From NCBI GenBank assembly GCA_021443065.1, contig JABUUR010000450.1, positions 1-8,596 of the forward strand: a DNA stretch of 8,596 bases, in the 5' to 3' direction. The DNA comes from Fibrobacter sp. (GTDB taxonomy: Bacteria > Fibrobacterota > Fibrobacteria > Fibrobacterales > Fibrobacteraceae). The translations under genes and the position numbers were made by a program. Position 1 is the stretch's first letter; every line of letters starts with the position of its first letter. This document shows, piece after piece, positions 1-5,415 of this stretch. Below the pieces are notes generated by a model. It searched no databases. It was not told the origin of the DNA and worked only from the letters and a program-made list of their open reading frames with translations.

Positions 1-1053
1 AAGGGCTACGGTTCTGACCCCAACACCCAAAAGAACCTGATGAACGCCGTGGTCCAGGCGGCCATCGAAAACGACATCTACGTGATTATCGACTGGCACT
101 CTCACAACGCTCACGAACAAACCGAAAGTTCCAAGCAATTCTTTGCGGAAATGGCCCAGAAGTGGGGGCAGTACGACAACGTGATTTTCGAAGTGTACAA
201 CGAGCCTCAGCAAATCGACTGGAGCCTCATCAAGAACTACGCCAACCAGGTGGTAGCTGAAATCCGCAAGTATTCCGACAACCTGGTGCTGGTGGGCACT
301 CCCAGCTGGGACCAAAAGACTAACGTGGCCATCGGTAGCGAGGTCACCGGCGAAAACGTCGCCTACACCATGCACTTCTACGCAAACTCCCACTGCTGGG
401 AAGGCACCTACGGATGGGGCGACGGCACCACCGACGCTTGCGAAGGCACCAACGCTCTCAAAGCGATGAACGCGGGGCTTTCCGTATTTGTCAGCGAATG
501 GGGAACCGCCGATTTGAATGGAGACGGAGATCCCGATACCGGCAGAAACACCAGCTGGCAAAACTACCTGAACCAGCACAAGCTCTCCTGGGCGAACTGG
601 AGCGCCTCCCACATTAGCGAAGGCACCGCGGCATTCTCCGGAAGCTCCAACAAGAACAGTCTCCAGTACACCACCTCCGGCAACCTGGTGAAAGGCTACC
701 TCGCCACCAATCCCGAAAGCTACACCAAATGCTCCGACGGCTCCCAGGGCGGTGACAACGGAGGTTCTCAAGGGGGCGACAACGGTGGAAACAATGGCGG
801 TAACCAGGGCGGACAGCAGGCAGTCTTCAATCTGGATGTGTCCAGCCTCAATGTTAGTTTCGGCAACAAGGTGTTGAACATCGCCGGAGTAGGTTCTGCA
901 ACCGTAGAACTGTTCGACATGAAAGGCAACAAACTTTTGATGGTCGACGGTGTCGCAGGCAGCCTTTCGTTGGCATCGTTCCCTGCAGGAGTGTACATGG
1001 CCAAGGTCACCAGCGGTTCCGCAAGCAAAATGCAAAAGATCAACCTGAAATAA
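1..1053 (+). CDS. GH5 family endoglucanase with type IX-style C-terminal secretion domain (5' partial)
   Basis: This is the C-terminal part of a secreted beta-1,4-glucanase that cleaves cellulose or related beta-glucans outside the cell. The reading frame is open from base 1, so the start, signal peptide and first barrel strands lie outside the window; the internal Met at 40 is not the start. GH5 hallmarks appear in order: VIIDWHSH (about 85-108), VYNEPQ with the acid/base Glu at 202-204, MHFY with its His at 373-375, and VSEWGT with the nucleophile Glu at 496-498. The pattern resembles subfamily GH5_2 bacterial endoglucanases. An Asp/Gly-rich loop (DLNGDGDPD, 511-537) follows the nucleophile and might bind calcium. 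A Gly/Asn/Gln linker (742-819) leads to a roughly 77-residue beta-rich tail with VELFDMKGN and FPAGVYMAKV, typical of T9SS type A sorting domains in Fibrobacter cellulases. The hydrolase call is strong; exact substrate is unproven. Confidence 0.93.
   Translation, partial: KGYGSDPNTQKNLMNAVVQAAIENDIYVIIDWHSHNAHEQTESSKQFFAEMAQKWGQYDNVIFEVYNEPQQIDWSLIKNYANQVVAEIRKYSDNLVLVGTPSWDQKTNVAIGSEVTGENVAYTMHFYANSHCWEGTYGWGDGTTDACEGTNALKAMNAGLSVFVSEWGTADLNGDGDPDTGRNTSWQNYLNQHKLSWANWSASHISEGTAAFSGSSNKNSLQYTTSGNLVKGYLATNPESYTKCSDGSQGGDNGGSQGGDNGGNNGGNQGGQQAVFNLDVSSLNVSFGNKVLNIAGVGSATVELFDMKGNKLLMVDGVAGSLSLASFPAGVYMAKVTSGSASKMQKINLK
742..819 (+). repeat. Gly/Asn/Gln-rich linker repeat in the GH5 enzyme
   Basis: Two consecutive 24-base units (742-765 and 766-789) each encode SQGGDNGG. 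They are followed by a degenerate NNGGNQGGQQ stretch. The bases differ at several third positions, so the repeat is maintained mainly at protein level. It is a flexible spacer between the catalytic domain and the C-terminal secretion/anchoring domain. Confidence 0.85.
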
Positions 1054-1080
1054 TCATTCCCCGTCCATCGTAAAATTACG

Positions 1081-1126
1081 AGAGAAAAAAGGAGGCCCGG
1101 CGATATTTCGTCGGGCTTCTTTGTTC
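1081..1126. terminator. Bidirectional rho-independent terminator between convergent genes
   Basis: The arms 1089-1103 and 1108-1122 form a 15-bp stem around a TATT loop; three of the pairs are G-U when read as plus-strand RNA. On the plus strand the stem lies 35 bases after the endoglucanase stop and is followed by a modest U-rich tail. On the minus strand it begins three bases after the stop of lipoprotein B and ends in a run of six U. It should therefore end both the cellulase transcript and the lipoprotein operon. The minus-strand U tract is the better one. Confidence 0.85.
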
Positions 1127-3914
1127 AAAGTTCTAATTCACTTTCCTTTTCCAGCGAAAGAATGACAGATTCCACACGACGGGTGAGCATGCCGGCACCG
1201 GGGGTGCATAGGTGGTCCGCATCCATGAATCGGAAGGCGTCGTAATCATGGTCGCCCATTTTGTTCTCGTCCATAAAAACAAAGTTGGGGTATTCCTTCT
1301 CCAGATCCTTGAGCCAATCCAAAAGTACGATTGCATTGCTGCGACGCAACCCATGTCGTCCGTAAGCACCGCCGTCCCTGTAAAAAGGCGACTGAGGGAA
1401 AATAACGCCGATCACAGTCACATCTTTTTTTTCGGCAGCGGAAAGAATATCCTTCAAGGCGGAAAGGGAAACTTCCAACTTTTGCAATTCATCGGTAGCC
1501 GTCGTATCCCCATCCATAGGAGGGATGGAATCCCAAGCACTTTTACAGCCAAAAGTAAGGCTTCCCTTTTCTGCAATCAAAGACTCGTAATCCCGGGAAC
1601 TGGTTGAGTTGTATGTCTTTTCGTAGAGTCCTTCCGGGTAGCCCGATTTCCAAAAGTCATGGTTTTCATCAAAGACAAATCCGGGATAATTTTTGTACTC
1701 CCCCTTGAAGAAATTAAAAACTTCATTGTCAGACTCGTTCCAAAAATCTATATCCAAAGAGACGACCACATATCTCAACTGCGAAAGATGGTTGAATGCA
1801 TAATTCATCAAAAAATCCCTGGATGTAAAAATGGAGTTGGGAGTCTGTGAAACGTTGACAGAAAAATGGGAAGAATCCATAAACTTGGATCGAAAACCTT
1901 GCAAGGGGCGTGACGACCCCACCACAAGCACCCGGATGGAGTCACGGTATTTCCAGAACAGTTCCATTTTCAATCGCCAAAGGGCGTCGGTCAATTGAAA
2001 TTTGTCACTGTAGTAAATGCCCGCACTGTCCGAATCCAAAACTTCATCTGCATTTTCATTGACAAGTTTGTCCACCCAGAGGCAAGGATAACCTAGGTCC
2101 TCCCCTTCAATTAAATTCGTGACGTTTCCGTCGGACAAATTAACGAGGGCTATTTTTTTGTGGGAGCCGTTGTTGTCGGTAAGACTGGCCACGGCGTAAT
2201 CCTGTTTTTCTACAGCTATACTAGATTTTTCAGAAACCCATTCCGTATGGTCGAAGGTGAATCTTTCGGGAGCGGAAACACTATGGATAAGTTCACCTAC
2301 GCTATCCACAACAAGAATGCGTTCATGGACTTTGTAATTTTTCCCTACAAAATCTTTTCCAGTCTTGCCGCCGAAATCCAGGAACAGAGTCCGCTTGGAG
2401 GCATCCTTGGAAAGGGAGGCGTTGCAGGCCTGTTCCCCGTTGTACCACACCGTATCTAAGGCGGATTTGTCCAATATGCTTTTTCCCTTATCTGCAATCC
2501 TTGCCCGCAACACTCTGGAGCCAGAAACTGCAAGCCGGTTATCCCGGCTTATGCCACCGTGGTAAGACCCGTCAAAAAGTTTTTCCGGAGTTCCGAAACG
2601 TCCTTTGCTGAATGGAACCTGCCAGGTACTTTGCTGTTTGAAGTCATTTTCCTCGGAATTATTTTTTGCGCTGGTCACGAAAACAACGACGGTGTCCCCC
2701 TCGGCGGTGATGCGAAATCGCGGGATAGAAGCGTTGTCCACTTCAAGGCGTTGAAGGCCTGTGCCCTGGGAATCCAGGCGACGGATGTAAACGCTAGACT
2801 TGCTTTCAAGGCCCTCCATGCCGGTACAAAATGCAACCCACTTTCCATCGGGGGAAATTTCGGGATGGTAGGAATCCAAGGTGTCATTAATTTCAACAAT
2901 CCGAGGTTTAGCGTCGAAGAAATCCACATATTGCAAATTTCCGCTAAGGTTATCTCGAAAGACAAGTTTCGCGTTTGCCGTCCCCATTTTTTTCAGTACG
3001 TCTTGGGATGTAACAAGAACAGTCGCATTACTGGAGACGGGAATTCCGTTAGCCCCCAGCCATTGCCCTCCAGAAATTTTTCCAAAGGCAAGACGAAAGC
3101 CCACGTAAATTTCGAAGGAGGATGCAGATACGGTATAGACATCGCCACGGGTGTAGGGGTGGGAATTTTCAGGTTCCATATTGAAAGCACCACCCTTGAT
3201 GACATGCATGGCCAAGGCACCACCATCGGGTGCACCCAAATAATTTACCAAGGTAGTATCACTGAAAAAACCAAGCCAGTCGTTCACCCATTCCTTCAGG
3301 TTTCCTGCCATATCGCACACGCCGGATTCAGAGATATCCGCAGTGCAAGGTTCGTGAACAAAAAAGCCGGAATTATACCTGTTCCATGCTTTTTCCGGCT
3401 CGTAAAACTGGCTTGCCGCAAAAACCCACTCCGCCTCCGTGGGCAAACGATAGGCGTCCACCTCGGGGAGATAACGATACCCTACCAGATTGACGCAGTG
3501 CCCCTTGGAATCGAAGGAGGCGTTTACATAGGTGTAGGCGGTATCCAAACCTTCCGACTTGCTGAGAGCATTGGCGTAGAGAACGGCATCGTAAAAAGTC
3601 ATCCCCGAGACTGGCAGATTTTCAATGCAATCGTCGGCGGCACCGCCCTGCATAAAGCGACGAAATTCCTTGCAAGTCACTTCAGCCTTTTGCAGATAGA
3701 AGTCGTAATCAAGTATCACGGTCATTTGAGGGCGATCGGCACTCCAGGCGGTATTGGAATCCGTACCCATAAGCACATTCTTTCCGCTGGAATTGAAAAG
3801 GACAAAACTATCCCTTTCCATAGAACGTTCAGTTTCCTTGGTAGAAACGGAACCACCGGAGTCATGGCAAGATGCCAACAACAAGAACAGGACAGGTATA
3901 AAAAATCGAATCAT
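1125..3914 (-). CDS. Large lipoprotein B: FGE-like domain, PD40 propeller, divergent SGNH-like domain (TIGR02171-type)
   Basis: A 929-residue predicted lipoprotein, probably of the Fibrobacter paralogous family I recall as TIGR02171; function unknown. Signal peptide residues 1-15 end in lipobox LASC, with Cys16 lipidated. Residues ~45-278 form an FGE-sulfatase-like fold (RLPTEAEWVFAA, VCDMAGNLKEWVNDW, IKGGAF, VGFRLAFG) without the Cys pair of true formylglycine-generating enzymes. Residues ~340-620 look like a TolB/PD40 propeller (HPEISPDGKWVAF, then YHGGISRDN, DHTEWV). Residues ~660-925 resemble an SGNH hydrolase: GSSR with candidate Ser668 and DADH with Asp898/His901. The middle-block glycines are replaced (VNVSQTPN at 686-693), so catalysis is doubtful. 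The ATG overlaps the stop of the membrane-protein gene (ATGA, 3911-3914), and an AGGGA at 3921-3925 is suitably spaced, fixing the start. It is last in the operon, just before the terminator. Confidence 0.9.
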   Translation of the reverse strand: MIRFFIPVLFLLLASCHDSGGSVSTKETERSMERDSFVLFNSSGKNVLMGTDSNTAWSADRPQMTVILDYDFYLQKAEVTCKEFRRFMQGGAADDCIENLPVSGMTFYDAVLYANALSKSEGLDTAYTYVNASFDSKGHCVNLVGYRYLPEVDAYRLPTEAEWVFAASQFYEPEKAWNRYNSGFFVHEPCTADISESGVCDMAGNLKEWVNDWLGFFSDTTLVNYLGAPDGGALAMHVIKGGAFNMEPENSHPYTRGDVYTVSASSFEIYVGFRLAFGKISGGQWLGANGIPVSSNATVLVTSQDVLKKMGTANAKLVFRDNLSGNLQYVDFFDAKPRIVEINDTLDSYHPEISPDGKWVAFCTGMEGLESKSSVYIRRLDSQGTGLQRLEVDNASIPRFRITAEGDTVVVFVTSAKNNSEENDFKQQSTWQVPFSKGRFGTPEKLFDGSYHGGISRDNRLAVSGSRVLRARIADKGKSILDKSALDTVWYNGEQACNASLSKDASKRTLFLDFGGKTGKDFVGKNYKVHERILVVDSVGELIHSVSAPERFTFDHTEWVSEKSSIAVEKQDYAVASLTDNNGSHKKIALVNLSDGNVTNLIEGEDLGYPCLWVDKLVNENADEVLDSDSAGIYYSDKFQLTDALWRLKMELFWKYRDSIRVLVVGSSRPLQGFRSKFMDSSHFSVNVSQTPNSIFTSRDFLMNYAFNHLSQLRYVVVSLDIDFWNESDNEVFNFFKGEYKNYPGFVFDENHDFWKSGYPEGLYEKTYNSTSSRDYESLIAEKGSLTFGCKSAWDSIPPMDGDTTATDELQKLEVSLSALKDILSAAEKKDVTVIGVIFPQSPFYRDGGAYGRHGLRRSNAIVLLDWLKDLEKEYPNFVFMDENKMGDHDYDAFRFMDADHLCTPGAGMLTRRVESVILSLEKESELEL

Positions 3915-3925
3915 GGATTTTCCCT
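3911..3925 (-). promoter_or_regulatory. ATGA overlap with ribosome binding site for lipoprotein B
   Basis: On the minus strand AGGGA (3925-3921) precedes the ATG at 3914 by six bases. That ATG shares bases with the TGA of the upstream membrane-protein gene. The layout suggests termination-reinitiation and near-stoichiometric translation of the two proteins. Confidence 0.7.
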
Positions 3926-5404
3926 GTCAAAAATTACAAAAAATTCATCCCGATATGCCTGTCGCCATTTGGCTTTCTGCGAAAGCGACTGATCTTGGGA
4001 CAGAGTCTGATCTTGTGACAGAACCCGAACGACCTTGCCCCAGCGGGCGTAGTATTTCAAGGGGAAAATCGCCCGATCGATTCCAGCGGAATCTGAATAC
4101 TGGATAAATCGGGCAGGGTCATCGGCAAAGTGAAGGTACTGCCGGAAAAACTCGGCGGTTTTCATAATGAATCTTCCATCCATGTAAATGGAATCCCCGG
4201 GATTTACAAAGGCCAAATAACCGCCGGCACGGTCGTCGTTAAACAACCGCCCAGCGTGGGGATGCTCCTTCATCCATTGGGAGGCGGTCACAGGCACCCG
4301 CTGGCACGAGACGAACGAGGAGTCGTAAGCCGTCATGGAACGCCCCCACAATCCAAGGATGAACATCACGACTGCAATGGCAATGTATTTTGAGTACGTC
4401 GGTAGGCTCCGAATTTCTAGCAGCCCGACGAAATAAAGGAACACCGGCAAAAACAGCACAAAGTTGCGTTCCGCCACCAGGGCAAGAATTGCGGTAGTCA
4501 ACAGCGAAAGTAATTTCAACAAAAGCGATTTATCTGCGGCAACCTGGAGTTTCGCCATTCTACGCCTCATCACTCTAATCTTTGCAATCCGAATCAAACG
4601 CACCGTCGAAACGATAAATCCAGTCAAGGCGCAGGCAACCATCACGAGGGAGGTCCAGAAATTTTCACCTTCCATAAGCAATGTGAAAGGTGAACGGTTT
4701 TCTGCAATTTCCTTGGCAAAGACCGTTGCAGAGGGGCTAAGGCCCAGCAAGCGATTCAACAACTCGAAGGGGTACGCCGCCAACAGCATTCCTTCACCAT
4801 GAAAAAACGGCATTGCGAAAAGCACGATTACAAATAAAATAACAAAAGCGATATGACATTTTTTCTCACCGCGCCATTCCAGGCAAATCGCCGCGGTCAC
4901 CAAGGCAAAAAGCGGCCCCAGGATGTAAAGCCCTTGGCATTTGCACCAAATCCATTGTACAAGGCACAAGCCCAAGGCAACCGCAATCTTTCGTTGCCAA
5001 GAAAAGCCGCCCTTCACAAGCCAAGGCAATACATTCCAGTAAATTCCAAGGAACAACAGGCTTAACACCACGGGGCGAATTTCAAACTGGTAACGGAATA
5101 TAAAAGCAAGAACAATCCCTAAAAAAACGCCAGCCCAATTTTTAAAAGAACCCCGCAAGAACAAGGCAAAGACAGCCCCCCATAGCAAAGCCTTGAATGC
5201 CACCAGGAATGGAGCACCTCCAAGCCCATAAACAAAGGCTACCAGATTTTGAAAATATTCATGGATGTTCACCACCGGTTCCCGAACAGGAGTCCATGGG
5301 GTTACCCAATCCCTTGCGCAAGCCAGGTGCCACCAGATGTCCGTATCCGTCAAGGGGAACAGGGCAAAGGCTACGAGAAAAGGCAAAAAAATCCGGACCA
5401 TCAT
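3911..5404 (-). CDS. Polytopic GT-C-like membrane protein with C-terminal extracytoplasmic domain
   Basis: A 497-residue inner-membrane protein with about ten or eleven hydrophobic segments in residues 4-354, then a soluble tail of about 140 residues. After the first segment comes TDTDIWWHL (Asp20, Asp22), matching the acidic motif in the first outer loop of GT-C glycosyltransferases and their uncharacterised relatives. Further matches to that family are EIRPVVLSLLF (~107-117), the Trp/Gly segment WCKCQGLYILG (~153-163), RNFVLFLP (~313-320), and tail motifs NDDRAGGYL (~389) and YMDGR (~407). GT-C enzymes move sugars from polyprenyl-phosphate donors to acceptors outside the cytoplasmic membrane; whether this one does so is inference. 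The start is taken at the ATG overlapping the upstream stop (ATGA, 5401-5404) with AAGG at 5412-5415. A TTG six bases earlier is open but less convincing. Residues 462-476 are a short repeat. It lies between two paralogous lipoproteins and is coupled to both. Confidence 0.85.
   Translation of the reverse strand: MMVRIFLPFLVAFALFPLTDTDIWWHLACARDWVTPWTPVREPVVNIHEYFQNLVAFVYGLGGAPFLVAFKALLWGAVFALFLRGSFKNWAGVFLGIVLAFIFRYQFEIRPVVLSLLFLGIYWNVLPWLVKGGFSWQRKIAVALGLCLVQWIWCKCQGLYILGPLFALVTAAICLEWRGEKKCHIAFVILFVIVLFAMPFFHGEGMLLAAYPFELLNRLLGLSPSATVFAKEIAENRSPFTLLMEGENFWTSLVMVACALTGFIVSTVRLIRIAKIRVMRRRMAKLQVAADKSLLLKLLSLLTTAILALVAERNFVLFLPVFLYFVGLLEIRSLPTYSKYIAIAVVMFILGLWGRSMTAYDSSFVSCQRVPVTASQWMKEHPHAGRLFNDDRAGGYLAFVNPGDSIYMDGRFIMKTAEFFRQYLHFADDPARFIQYSDSAGIDRAIFPLKYYARWGKVVRVLSQDQTLSQDQSLSQKAKWRQAYRDEFFVIFDRENP
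3977..4021 (-). repeat. 18-bp tandem repeat inside the membrane-protein gene
   Basis: Two adjacent 18-base units (4004-4021 and 3986-4003) plus a half unit (3977-3985) encode LSQDQT, LSQDQS and LSQ. The full units match at most positions. The unit is a multiple of three, so copy-number change would keep the frame. It sits in the soluble tail, about 20 residues from the C-terminus, and resembles a small in-frame minisatellite. Confidence 0.75.
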
Positions 5405-5415
5405 TCCCAAGCCTT
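5401..5415 (-). promoter_or_regulatory. ATGA overlap with ribosome binding site for the membrane protein
   Basis: AAGG (5415-5412 on the minus strand) lies seven bases before the ATG at 5404, which overlaps the TGA stop of lipoprotein A (5403-5401). A second ATG follows directly at 5401. This favours 5404 over the TTG at 5410 and makes translation of the membrane protein depend on lipoprotein A. Confidence 0.7.

Noticed and set aside
40..42. Met codon as the start of the GH5 gene
   Set aside because: The frame is open to base 1 and encodes barrel sequence before this Met. A GH5 enzyme also needs the missing N-terminal strands and a signal peptide.
1425..1432. Run of eight A in the coding strand of lipoprotein B (another at 8537-8544 in the transglutaminase-like gene) as phase-variable tracts
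   Set aside because: Each run simply encodes adjacent Lys codons; eight bases is short for phase variation and neither frame is broken.
3078..3780. Sulfatase-maturation (formylglycine-generating) enzyme function
   Set aside because: The catalytic cysteines of FGE are absent in both paralogues and no sulfatase gene is visible in the window.
2559..3992. Long plus-strand open frame (about 477 codons) opposite lipoprotein B
   Set aside because: It lies codon-on-codon antisense to the real gene, so it stays open simply because TTA, CTA and TCA codons are scarce in the sense strand. Its translation has no recognisable domain, while the minus-strand protein has clear motifs.
5408..5410. TTG start for the membrane-protein gene
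   Set aside because: The ATG at 5404 has a well-spaced AAGG and makes the same ATGA overlap as the next junction, so it is the better start.
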